Source of the DNA: Scolanthus callimorphus
Taxonomy: Eukaryota; Cnidaria; Anthozoa; Actiniaria; Edwardsiidae
DNA: 64,000 nucleotides
NCBI GenBank assembly: GCA_033964015.1
Contig: CM066925.1
Coordinates: 3,981,199 to 4,045,198 of the forward strand
Direction of reading: 5' to 3'
Shown here in pieces: positions 11,144-22,949 of this stretch (the stretch's first letter is position 1; each line of letters starts with the position of its first letter). A program made the translations under genes and the position numbers. The notes beneath the pieces were generated by a model that was not told the origin of the DNA, did no database searches, and saw nothing but the letters and a program-made list of their open reading frames with translations.

Positions 11144-12250
11144 TAAAATGAACCTTATTATTGTTTGATATTTCCCCGCCGATGCAGACTACCCATTTCC
11201 CGAGAGAAAAAAAAACTAGTTATAAATAGGTCCCTTTCGCTTGGCCCGCTCAAATCATTCAAACAAAACACTGATTTTTGATAACATCACAAATCAATAC
11301 ATTTATGTTGACAATGACCATGGGTCGAGCCAGAAACATATTTCCGCCTGCGAACATTAACTCTACTGTTATATATTAGACTGTCTACAAACTAAAAGCC
11401 GTGAAGGGAAATGTGTGGTTGAAGAAGAGAACTGAATGGCTTCGTTATGAATCAACAGGTCAACAAACAACTCATTACAGATCCATAGGCATTTTATTGT
11501 CATACTGACCATGGGCATATGCAGAACATTTTACCAGGCATTGGTGCGTTAAAAAGCCATATATTTCATATACAAATTCATTAGTCTAAGGCTATGAAAA
11601 ATAAGAAAGAATGCTGAGCAGAATGTTCCAGTCTCTCAGTTTAAGTTATCCATGTCCGCCAGGCAGAACGATCGTGCTCTAATCATCAGCAAGGCTGCCT
11701 TCTAAAGATTCAGTAAATATGTAACACAGCAACCACTCCAAACCCTAGTTACTGTTGCTACGTCGGACAAGCCAAATTTTATATTTTGCTTAGTGCGCGG
11801 AAAAGAAGTGTTAGAAGTTGTTGCATGCAATTTGGATTTTATATTTTTATCTTGAAAAGCTGAATAATTATTGAAAAATCTTCGATATTCAAGTTTGTTG
11901 CTCGGACATTTTGAATTTCGTGGGAAAACTTCCTATTGTTTGCTATGAGTGGGCGGAGTTATCGTCAAAATAGGGATCGGTCTATTGACCGATCCCGTTT
12001 CATTGTTCTACTCCCTAGTTACTGTTGCTATGTCGGACAAGCCAAAATGTTTCTTTGGCATAGAGCATGGAAAATACACCGATTGCAGGAAAATGTTAGA
12101 AGTTTGCTCATAGTATATGGGTTTATATTTTCGTGACAAAAAGCTGAATAATTCATTAAAAAATCAATGAATTTTGAGTTTCTTGCTCGGACATTTAAAA
12201 ACTGCCCATTGTTTGGTGATTAAATACTGCGAAGACGAGATCTGTCGATT
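11144..12250 (+). repeat. Repeat R1, copy 1, right part
   Basis: It continues R1 after the Tc1/mariner insertion and matches 17836-18228 and 22560-22949. It contains a local duplication of about 265 bp: the phrase CTAGTTACTGTTGCTA occurs near 11748 and 12015, each followed by the same order of motifs and ending GCTCGGACATTT. The empty TTAA site at 12195-12198 is filled in copy 2. Confidence 0.8.
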
Positions 12251-12335
12251 TGCTGAACGGCTCAAAGAACTCAGTGTGCCCACTTTGTCGGTCAAAAAAA
12301 AACCCACACACATAAAGATCGTGCTCTAATTATTT

Positions 12336-12840
12336 AAGGTCTCGTGAAAGGTAAAAATATAAACATCCATAATGTGACTTTTTTCCTGAAATTCATTTGA
12401 TACAGTCCTAGAGTATTTTTCTAAAATCTCAAATGACGCGTCAATTTCTTTCCAAGGCTTCAATTGCCCATTCTTTTGTATTGCGCGCCACTCAGTTTCT
12501 GTAATTTAATTAATTTTTCTAGCACTTAAATATTAGGTCAAATTTTCACCTTCGCGAAGCCCCTGACCTCGCACGATTAAAGATATTGGCGACAAATTTA
12601 CCTAAAAAATACCTGAGGGATTTTTTTATTTTTTACTTGAAAAAGATTTCATAATAAATTTTGTGGTCACAAATTGTAAAAAAAATTGCAACTTTCAATT
12701 TCGCGACCCAATATTTTCGTAAATATGCAAAATATCGAAAATCGCTCAAATTGTTTTGCAGTTCATTCCCCGAGACTGAATCCGACAAGGTGTGAAATTC
12801 TGCAACAAACCGCTTATGGCTTGGAGCTTCTCAAGTAAAC
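12336..12840 (+). repeat. Repeat R2, copy a
   Basis: From TTAAGGTCTCG onward this segment matches the reverse complement of about 46140-46637, including CTTCGCGAAG and a stretch with ACTTGAAAAAG. No gene. The TTAA at its start suggests R2 may be an end of another TTAA-targeting element. Confidence 0.6.
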
Positions 12841-13535
12841 ACGGTAGATTTTAGTTCGGGGTCTTAAAAACACAAGAAAAAAATAAACTTCACTAAACTG
12901 AACAACTTCATAAGATAGAGCAATCTTTTACCTTTAAAACGATAGCTGATTATCATAGCATTAATTGCAACGCGACGATACTTTTTTTACGTAAGTACGT
13001 CAAACGGCTTTAAATAGACCTTAATAATCGCTTAAGATTATGACTGTTCATTAAAATTAGTAAAATAATACGTTTCACAGTCTGTTCATTATAGACGGGG
13101 ATGTTTATTCCTAAGGTACTCCTCAGTATTTCGTGTTTTTATGTACCCTCCTACTCTGATTTGTACCCCCTCCCTTTCCTCGGTGGTTCTGAAGAGTCCT
13201 TGGTCCCAGTCCCTGTGTGGCGTCAGTGTACAACGCCTGTGAGTCATTGAACGGTTACAGAGGCAATCAACACGGCAAACAAAATTGAAAATTTATTGAC
13301 GAAGGGTGAAGGGAGTAAAGACGCTGAGAAAGTATTTAGAACTAGTAAGGAATCAAAAGTGGGACTTTTTGTGTGGAAATCTGTTCAAGACTTGGGGACA
13401 AAAATGCATCAACGACTTTATACATTGTTGGCCCTAGCGGCTCAAATCAGAAACTCTTTTGGCTTGGCATGTGGCTCAAGCTCTATACACATGATAGTTA
13501 CTCTCATAGTTACTCTTCTTAATATTTACTACTTA
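12841..13535. other. No gene recognised
   Basis: AT-rich sequence with only short frames. A frame at 13296-13682 has no family features and overlaps the following MITE. Confidence 0.4.
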
Positions 13536-13775
13536 CTAACCGATGGTGGGATCATTACGGGAAATATCAAACCAAGGCTTTGGTGTATCAAACGAGCCGT
13601 CTTCGGCATTGATGCACCAAAGCTGAGGTTTGATTTTTCCGTTATGACTGAACGGCAGAGGTTATTGGATTGGAGAGGTTGATGCACCAAGGCTGAGGTT
13701 TGATATTTCCCGTAATGACTAAACGGCAGCGGTTTGATATTTCCCGTAATGACCGAACGGCATATTGGATTGGCC
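13536..13775. mobile_element. MITE with duplicated right end
   Basis: CATTACGGGAAATATCAAAC near 13555 is inverted as GGTTTGATATTTCCCGTAAT near 13700 and again near 13730. The right end is present two to three times, consistent with local slippage or a second nested end. Confidence 0.55.
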
Positions 13776-14577
13776 GAATAATAATACAAATATCGTAAAA
13801 GTTCTTCTGATGCCATACTCTCTGAACTAAGCGTGAGCCATATTTTTTCTATCTGTGTTGTACACTTGGCACAATCACTGAATTGACTGGCCTAAAGCAT
13901 TGTATCAAGAACTTTGATCAATAATCATAGCAAATCGTACACAAACAAACCTGTAGCGTTTTACGAATCAAAGACAAAGTTATAATAAAATTGAATCTGT
14001 TAACATTCTATGAATATTACAAACCGCTTCACAAGAAAGAAAAAGAAAACGAGAACATTGTATAGATTCAATGGAAAGGATCCAATGGGCTTCCAAACCA
14101 AAAATTTGTTTACACGCAAACTCAATGTTTGGCTTTTGTATTTACCTCTTTTTTTGCCAAGGAAATATCCACCTCCCACCCCCCAAAACACACACACACC
14201 ACACAGAAGGGATTGGAAATTCAAGAGGGTTGGGGGTCAATTTGCTTTTTTCTTTACACATACTGTATTTACTACTTTATTTATGTTGTTATGAGGAATT
14301 TAAACTTGATGACTTTTGGGATGGATACTTTCTGGAACCACCCAATCATGTTTTTAACATATTCCAACTTTAAAATTGCGAGGTCAAAAGAAAATGAAGA
14401 ACGTAAACAGAAACACAAGATAAGGTCAGAACGTCGTTTCTGAAAGGGACGAATGCACAAAGCAATATAGGGCACATAATAATAAAAAACTCACAGAAAC
14501 TCTTAACATCAAACGAGCCAGCCATAAAGCCACATTGGCCTTTGTAAAGTACATTGGGAATTCCAATCGCAAGAAAT
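13776..14577. other. No gene recognised
   Basis: Overlapping short frames around 14000-14670 on both strands come from AT- and AC-rich sequence (a CA-rich stretch near 14170-14205) and carry no family motif. Confidence 0.4.
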
Positions 14578-15190
14578 ATATGTTATTTACCGGCTGGGAG
14601 GTCCGTATAGGGAAAAACTGTGACCGAGGGCTGGTCAACATTTTCCAGGCCGAGGTACAGTTTTTCACTATACGGACCGACCTAAAGCCGGTAAATAACT
14701 TAATTATTTTTTTCCAACTCTAAAATTTGATTTTTTCGATGAAAACAAGCGCGCGCAAATGGTTACTGTGACCTAGGTCAGAGATAGGAAAATATTGCCC
14801 TCGCGCGCGCGCCTTGAGAACCAATCAGAATGCAGAATTCGTTACCGTGCCCTCGAGGAAAAAAATAAATATATGTTATTTACCGGCTAGGAGGTCCGTA
14901 TAGGGAAAAACTGTGACCGAGGGCTGGAAAATGTTGACCGAGGCCGGAGGCCGAGGTCAACATTTTCCAGGCCGAGGTCACAGTTTTCCCTATACGGACC
15001 GACCTAAAGCCGGTAAATAACTTATTTATTTTTTTCCAACTCAAAAATTTGACTTTTTTCGATGAAAACAAGCGCGCGAAAATGGTTACCTTGACCTAGG
15101 TCAGAGATAGGAAAATATTGCCCCCGCGCGCGCGCTCTAAGAACCAATCAGAATGCAGGATTCGTTACAGTGCCCTCGAGGAAAAAAATA
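14578..15190. repeat. Foldback element, tandemly duplicated
   Basis: Two units of about 295 and 315 bp (14578-14871 and 14872-15190) each begin TATGTTATTTACCGGCT and contain the inverted partner GCCGGTAAATAA, so each is a hairpin followed by a common GC-rich tail with CGCGCGCG. The second hairpin is more complete, with an extra GACCGAGGCCGGAGGCCGAG core. Confidence 0.7.
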
Positions 15191-15639
15191 AAGGAATGGT
15201 ATTTTCTTTCGGGGAGGGCTGGGGTCTCAGAGGAGAGAGGTCACACAATTCTTTTACATTCGTCGAGCAGGAATATTTGCTTGTTTTCGAAAGTATTAAG
15301 GTAAACTTACCTTGGCACAAGTCGATCATCTTTCGGTTAGTTCACTTATATTGTAGGTAAAAATCCACTGGTTGGCGTTTCGTGTTAGTGAGGAGCGGGA
15401 ACAATATCACTTGCAAGTTCGTAAATTGAATCCAACAATGGAGCAATCTGACACCAAATTTATTACCTCGACCCAATGTTTGTATTATAGTGCAGTAAAC
15501 GAATGATTTTTTTGTAGTCGAGGTTGGAAAAAAATTTGAACAAAGCCGTTTCACCATAAATCTGTTTATTTGTGGTCCAATAATACGTATATAAAACCCC
15601 ACCGAGATGCGACCATAGGAACCTTTTTTTTTGCTGACC

Positions 15640-15970
15640 ACCTGAAAAATCCAAGACGGCCGCCAAATCCAAGATGGCCGCCATTGCACTAATTTACCTA
15701 AGTATGCAAATAAATCCAAATCTTAGGGGCAATCAAACTGAAATAGCTAAAAAGCGTTCTACAGTGCTAGTTTCCGAGTGCTCAGTCCACAAAATCTTTT
15801 TTTATGAAAATCCAAGATGGCTGCCAAATCCAAGATGGCCACCATTGCACTAATTCAACTAAATATGCAAATAATTCCAAATAAGGGCTTTTAACGGTAC
15901 ACTCAAACTGAAATAACTAAATAACGTTCTACAGTGTTAGTTTCCGAGTGTCCGGTCCACAAAATGAATC
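15640..15970. repeat. About 165-bp sequence repeated twice in tandem
   Basis: CAAGATGGCCGCCATTGCAC and a following block ending CGTTCTACAGTG-TAGTTTCCGAGTG occur once near 15650-15800 and again near 15815-15960 with modest divergence. Confidence 0.65.
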
Positions 15971-16154
15971 TTTTCATCCATTTGTTCCGATACGACTTAA
16001 ACCTCAGGGGATACCCCTCTACTGGAAAAAATAAAGAACCCTGGTTGATTTATATGGTTAAAAACCGTTTATTTGACGAAGTATTTTCGATTTTTTAATT
16101 GCATTGCGCTCCACCCGATAGAAAAATCACCTTAAATCATGTAATAAGTCAGTT

Positions 16155-16228
16155 AAATACCTCGGTCTTCGGCAATATGGCATATAAATACGCCATATTG
16201 CCTCAGCCCTCGGAATTTAACTCTTACT
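16155..16228. mobile_element. Short palindromic MITE-like hairpin
   Basis: GTTAAATACCGAGG-CTTCGG is inverted as CCCTCGGAATTTAAC around a central GCAATATGGC/GCCATATTGC stem. Confidence 0.5.
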
Positions 16229-16662
16229 TGAATTTAGGGTAAAATTCGAAGGAAACGGTATTCGATTTCAGGGGGGTATTTTAATGTGCCTCAAAAAATT
16301 GACAAAGCCAATTGAGAAGACGAACTGTCATTTGTCAGTACACTGGATAAAATACTTTTACGAGATAGAAAAATCAGCTTGGAAATATTTAATTTTCTAG
16401 CTTTGCGGGGCCGATAAATCTTCGCGAAATTTACCGATTTCGAGGCTCGCTCTTGGCGCCGTCTGGGCGAAATCACTCATGACTCAATTTCTCGAAACAA
16501 AAATTTTCTCAAAAAACTTCTTCTCAAAATACTTCTATTTGCCATAGCCCGCTAGTCCATTCTATAAGCTTTCCAACGATATATACGTTGACATGTTTTG
16601 GTTAAACTAAGGACGAGTATGATTTTTTTCCCGAGAACGTGCGCGAAGGTTCTCAGTAACCT

Positions 16663-18228
16663 TCATATAGCCTGTCTGGCAAACGGAGATCTCAGCCCTC
16701 ATTTTATGACCGCTCGAAGAATTAAACATTAATTTAGTTTAGCAAAGCGCGGCGTTAGCAAGGCAGATAGAATGTCGTTCCCTAATGGAAATTGGTAGAA
16801 ACCCAATCGCATACTATCACGATTCCTGCAATGTGATTGGCTCTGCTACTCCCTATCTATCACGTAATGGATACTGAGCAGCGAAAACGCTAGAAGCGCA
16901 AAACTTTCTAAAACCATGAAAATAAATACATTTTAGCACCAACTCGAAGGTAGCATGCTAGTTGGTTTCTACTAAAACAATTGGACTACTCCTTCTCGTT
17001 TTCTTTGAGTCAAATATTCAACTATCTATTGACTCACAGAAAACGAGAAGGAGTAGTCTAATGGTTATTAGCTCCAGACAATAGGCCTATAGCTGGCAAA
17101 ACAATGGATAATTGACATTTAGAGCAACCATAACAAGGTTCGACGTCTAAAACTGGCTTTTGATGTCCCCCGTAGACCGATTTAAAGTTAGTCAAATTTA
17201 CTCGTGTAATGTCCATCATCATGAAAGAATGGGTAACTAGCTTTGAGCGGTTATTTTTTCTTCTTCAAACATTCGACTTCCTCTTAAAAGGAGGAGTCTG
17301 TTATCAGGATCAAACTATAAGACCAATAAACACATTCCTCGGCCTATGTTGTTTTACTTATGTCTTCGAGGTAAAAACAAGTAGCAAATTTCGGAGTTAA
17401 AAGGAATTTGTTTTTTTGGGGTTCATATGTCATTTCGCTTGAGATAGCAGTCAACCACCATGCACTATATATTGTAAAGTTTTATGCACCATTAGCGTAA
17501 TAGCGCTATATAAATACCATGTCCACCAGGCAGAAAGGGACTAAAATATGACACAACGAACTTTCGAGAACAATACAAATTGAGTATTAATAAAGAATCT
17601 GCTTAAAATCTAGTTGCGTAAATCCGATACCTTAACCTACTGAAACACAAATTTGTTAAAATTGCATGTAAGGTCCCTGCCTCTTTGCCCCGACGTAGGG
17701 CTATCGCTCGAAACGAAACACTATAAATTCTCACCAACACAACAACGAAAACATGCAATTTTATTTAGGCAGGCTTGCCACAACAACAAAGATAACAAAC
17801 ATAAAATTTGCTGATGTCCTTGTGGGTCGTTTAAAATGAACCTGATTATTGTTTAGTATTTCCCCGCCGATGCAGACTACCCAGTTTTCCCGAGAAAAAA
17901 AATAGTTATAAATAACAATCATTCAAACAAAATACTGATTTTTTATTGCATCACAAATCAATACATCTATGTGGTTTTGGCGACAATGACCATGAATCGA
18001 GCCAGAAGCATATTTCTGCCTACGAACACTAACTCTACTGTTATATATTAGACTGTCTAACAACTAAAAGCCGTGAAGGGAAATGTGTGGTTGAAGAAGG
18101 GAGCTGAATGGCTTCGTTATGAATCAACAGGTCAACAAACAGCTCATTAAAGATCCATAGGCAGTTTATTGTCATACTGACCCAGGGCATATGCAGAAAA
18201 TTGTACAAGGCATTGGTGCGTTAAAAAG
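16663..18228 (+). repeat. Repeat R1, copy 2, left part
   Basis: Second copy of R1. Around 17826-17845 it keeps the empty target (GGGTCGTTTAAAATGAACC) of the 8.1-kb element found in copy 1. It is interrupted at 18228 by the TIR-element pair and resumes at 22560. Confidence 0.8.
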
Positions 18229-18943
18229 TAATCTATGCTCAACGGACCCACTGTGCTCCTACTGAGGGATGGGAAGACCTGGCGGAGCTGCTCAGATGCG
18301 TAGCGGAAAAAATAGGGGATGGGATAGGGAGGGATGAAATTACATACACCTTAAAAACATATGTAAGATAACTTAATACCGAGACAAAACACCAAGGGAA
18401 TTAAAATATCATAGCAAAGAGCATACAACTCTTTAAGCACATAAACTCCTAACCAACTAGTGTAGCCAGGTAAGCACAGTGAGTCATGACTCATGACTAT
18501 AAACCTGACCATCTTATAAGCGAACCCATAAGGTCAATACTTGCAGAGGCTATACACTACTAATGGCTTGAGTAAAGACTCAGAAGGCTTCCAGGACCGT
18601 GGGTCTAGACTACTCAGATCCATATGACTAAATGATACCAGAGAACGAGGTCATAATGAGATAGCCAATACTACACACTGTAAAGGCGATATATTCCAAG
18701 GCGCAAACAGGACATCATTATAGCATGGGCAAGATAAACACTGTACCACCATTCTCGAACCCAGGGTCCCTCGGCCTCCCACATGAACAGGGGAGCCCCG
18801 GGCACGAGAATGCTGTACAACAACAATATATAAAGTATCATACACAGAACAGGAGGCAGCCCCTTCCGCGACATGGCAATTATGACATGGTATGCTAATG
18901 AGTGATCCCTCTATATACGCACCAGTGGGTCCCCTGAGCATAG
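18229..18943. mobile_element. TIR element A (about 0.7 kb), non-autonomous
   Basis: It starts CTATGCTCAACGGACCCACT and ends AGTGGGTCCCCTGAGCATAG, which are inverted with two mismatches. TAAT precedes it and also separates it from element B. It shares about 50 bp at the left end and 75 bp at the right end with element B but has a different interior. No gene. Confidence 0.65.
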
Positions 18944-19549
18944 TAATCTATGCTCAACGGACCCACTGTGCTCCTACTGAGGGATGGGAAGACCTGACTC
19001 CGTGCTCAGCGGTTGAGTACACTCCAAAGCATACCGAGGGCGCTGCGCATAAACCCCAACACTCATCCGAAACCCAAACCCCTGTGGTGCGACCATACAC
19101 AGACCGAGGCGATGCGACAACCCAAAACTCAAAGACCTCCGAAAAGCAGCGCCCCTATTTAGAATGTATGAAAATATGTGCATTATTTATGTGTGTTTAG
19201 AATATTGGCATTGGCTGCCTGCCGATACCAGAAAGAAAAAACCGCCAGGAAAACATAAGGCGGCCAACCCTCGAGCCAGGCTTACCAGGGGATAGTTAAA
19301 GGTGACAATACGGATGTAGGCTAAACTGTAGTATAAACCCAGATGGGGCTCAAGGGTTGACCGACTTACGTGCGGGCCCTAAGGCCGGCAGAAGAACGCT
19401 TTGTCTCCGTCTACGTAAGATACAGTCAAACCTTGAGGGTGAAGAAGGGAAAAGGAGGAGACCTACTTTAACATAGCACTCTACGCAGCCATGCCAATAC
19501 GCCCACATATAAAGTCGGTATCACAGACACTAGCTGGTAAGGTAATTTC

Positions 19550-21895
19550 CTAACCAGTCATAAGAAATACTAGGCCAATGCACACGACAGAGAAAAGCTG
19601 GTACTGAAATCTCCTTAAGCCAGCACATGTAGCATGCACATAGCGCAAATCAACTAAAGTTATGAGAAATACTAGGCAAAAAACTGGCACTATAGTATTT
19701 AAAGCCAGCATAAATGTACAGCAAGCAAATAACACATAAAGTGAACTCAATAAAATCATGAGAAATGCTAGGCCAAATGCTCATGACAGACTAAAGCTAG
19801 TACTGTATATTGTGTTAACCAGCACATGGTAGCATGCAAATAACACAAGTGAACTAAACAAAATCATGACAAATGCTAGGCCAATTGCTCATGAAACTAA
19901 AGCTGGTACCGTAATTTTCCTAACCAGCACATGGCAGCATGCAAACAACACAAGTGAACTAAATAAAATCATGAGAAATGCTAGGCCAAATGCTCATGAC
20001 AGACTCAAGCCGGTACAATGTAGCATGCAAATAACAAGTGAACTCAGTAAAATCATGAGAAATGCTAGGCCAAATGCTCATGACAGACTAAAGCTGGTAC
20101 CGTAATTTTCCTAACCAGCTCAATAATATAGCATGCAAACAACACAAGTGAACTCAATAAAATCACGAGGAATGCTAGGCCAAAGGCTCATGACAGACTA
20201 AAGCTGGTACCGTAATTTTCCTAACCAGCACATGGTAGCATGCGAACAACACAAGTGAACTCAGTAAAATCATGAGAAATGCTAGGCCAAATGCTCATGA
20301 CAGACTAAAGCTGGTACTATATTTTTTTCTAACCAGCACAATAATGTAACATGCAAACAACACAAGTGAACTCAATAAAATCATGAGAAATGCTAGGCCA
20401 AATGCTTATGACAGACTAAAGCTGGTAATGTAATTTTCCTAACCAGCACATGGTATAGCATGCGAACAACACAAGTGAACTCAGTAAAATCATGAGAAAT
20501 GCTAGGCCAAATGCTCATGACAGACTAAAGCTGGTACTATATTTTTTCTAACCAGCACAATAATGTAGCATGCAAACAACACAAGTGAACTCAATAAAAT
20601 CATGAGAAATGCTAGGCCAAATGCTCATGACAGACTAAAGCTGGTACCGTAATTTTCCTAACCAGCACATGGTATAGCATGCGAACAACACAAGTGAACT
20701 CAGTAAAATCATGAGAAATGCTAGGCCAAATGCTCATGACAGACTAAAGCTGGTACTATATTTTTTCTAACCAGCACAATAATGTAGCATGCAAACAACA
20801 CAAGTGAACTCAATAAAATCATGAGAAATGCTAGGCCAAATGCTCATGACAGACTAAAGCTGGTACCGTAATTTTCCTAACCAGCACATGGTAGCGTGCG
20901 AACAACACAAGTGAACTCAGTAAAATCATGAGAAATGCTAGGCCAAATGCTCATGACAGACTAAAGCTGGTACTATATTTTTTCTAACCAGCACAATAAT
21001 GTAGCATGCAAACAACACAAGTGAACTCAATAAAATCATGAGAAATGCTAGGCCAAATGCTCATGACAGACTAAAGCTGGTACCGTAATTTTCCTAACCA
21101 GCACATGGTAGCATGCGAACAACACAAGTGAACTCAGTAAAATCATGAGAAATGCTAGGCCAAATGCTCATGACAGACTAAAGCTGGTACTATATTTTTC
21201 CTAACCAGCACATGGTATGTAGCATGCGAACAACACAAGTGAACTCAATAAAATCATGAGAAATGCTAGGCCAAATGCTCATGACAGACTAAAGCTGGTA
21301 CTATATTTTTTCTAACCAGCACAATAATGTAGCATGCAAACAACACAAGTGAACTCAATAAAATCATGAGAAATGCTAGGCCAAATGCTCATGACAGACT
21401 AAAGCTGGTACCGTAATTTTCCTAACCAGCACATGGTAGCATGCGAACAACACAAGTGAACTCAGTAAATCATGAGAAATGCTAGGCCAAATGCTCATGA
21501 CAGACTAAAGCTGGTACTATATTTTTTCTAACCAGCACATGGTATGTAGCATGCGAACAACACAAGTGAACTCAATAAAATCATGAGAAATGCTAGGCCA
21601 AATGCTCATGACAGACTAAAGCTGGTACTATATTTTTTCTAACCAGCACAATAATGTAGCTTGCAAACAACACAAGTGAACTCAATAAAATCATGAGAAA
21701 TGCTAGGCCAAATGCTCATGACAGACTAAAGCTGGTACCGTAATTTTCCTAACCAGCACATGGTATGGCATGCGAACAACACAAGTGAACTCAGTAAAAT
21801 CATGAGAAATGCTAGGCCAATTAATGCTCATGACAGACTAAAGCTGGTACCGTACTTTCCTAACCAGCACATGGTAATGGTAGCATGCCAACAAA
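19550..21895 (+). repeat. Satellite array, 108-bp unit, dimeric higher-order pattern
   Basis: About 21 units of roughly 108 bp each contain ATGAGAAATGCTAGGCCAAA. From about 20170 onward two variants mostly alternate: one with GGTACCGTAATTTTCC and CACATGGTAGCATGCG, the other with GGTACTATATTTTTTC and CACAATAATGTAGCATGC. This gives a dimer of about 217 bp. Units at the left edge are more diverged and one is shortened, as expected at an array edge. There are no unique spacers, so it is not a CRISPR array. Confidence 0.92.
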
Positions 21896-22341
21896 ACTGG
21901 GGAAGGTATATATGAAACCGTAGAAGATTCCATAGACTTGCGATAGATGTATACACACACACAAAAAAAGCTGAAATAAAACGATGACTGGGATAACTAA
22001 CGAAAATGGGAGCCAGATAAGAAACATACTTACGACAATGCAACTGGAGTTGTATTACGAAGAAACACTTGAACGAGAATGAGGGAACGACGAGAAAGTG
22101 AAGAAACAGAACTCAGAGCCAGCACGGTTTCACGCGGACGGTGGAAGACCGGAACAAGAAAGTCTCGAAAATTTCCAAAACCAACAGGACTGAGTAAACA
22201 ATCGGACCATCGTACTGACTTGGCGGAGGAGGGTGTAGAAACCGAAAGAAACGAGCAGGAAACGAGGCAGACGGGGCTTTATTTCTTGGTTGATGTAGGA
22301 TAAGGAACCAGGACGCACAGCCACGAGAGCGACATGGCAAT

Positions 22342-22494
22342 AGACCAGGTTCGAATTACGCTCCAATGCTCACAAGACAAAAGCTTCAAATCGAGGCTTT
22401 CTCCAAGTTCTAATACATTTACAGTAATTTCAGAAGAAAGCCTCGACTTGAGGTTATTGTTTGTAGGCATTGGAGCGTAATTCGAACATGGCCT
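22342..22494. mobile_element. 153-bp palindromic MITE inside element B
   Basis: Ends GTTCGAATTACGCTCCAATG and its complement near 22468-22487 enclose a second stem (AATCGAGGCTTTCT and AGAAAGCCTCGACTT). Element A near 18871-18890 keeps the empty site GGCAATTATGAC, so the insertion is set to the base with a 2-bp AT repeated at 22340-22341 and 22495-22496. Confidence 0.8.
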
Positions 22495-22559
22495 ATTATG
22501 ACATGGTATGCTAATGAGTGATCCCTCTATATACGCACCAGTGGGTCCCCTGAGCATAG

Positions 22560-22949
22560 CCATGTATTTCATATAAAAATGCATTAGTGTAAGTCTATGA
22601 AAATAAGAAAGAATGCTGAGCAGATTGTTCCAGTTCTCTCAGTTTAAGTTATCTATGTCCGCCAGGCATAAAGATCGTGCTCTAATCATCAGCAAAGCTG
22701 CCTTCTAAAGATTACGACTATTCAGTAAAATATGTAACACAGCAACCACTCCATTGACTGATCCCGCTTCATGTTCTACTCCCTAGTTACGGTTGCTACG
22801 TCGGGCAAGCCAAAATGTTACTTTGGAATAGAACATCGAAAATACACCCATTGCAGTAAAGTGTTAGAAGCTTGCCCATAGTATATGGGTTTTATATTTT
22901 TGGACGATAGGCTGAAAAATCTTCGAATTGGAGTTTCTTGCTCGGACAT
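22560..22949 (+). repeat. Repeat R1, copy 2, right part
   Basis: It resumes R1 after the A-B pair and lacks the 265-bp internal duplication of copy 1. It stops at the TTAA (22950-22953) where the next element is inserted. Confidence 0.8.

Larger units (their letters stand above)
18944..22559. mobile_element. TIR element B (3.6 kb) with internal satellite
   Basis: Same terminal sequences as element A, directly adjacent to it. R1 copy 1 at 11551-11560 shows the empty site for the A-B pair. The interior holds unique sequence to about 19550, a satellite array, a short unique stretch and a 153-bp MITE. No transposase was found, so it must be moved in trans. Confidence 0.65.

Noticed and set aside
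19550..21895. Regular repeats suggested a CRISPR array
   Set aside because: Units are contiguous with no unique spacers, the window is eukaryotic, and the pattern is a satellite.
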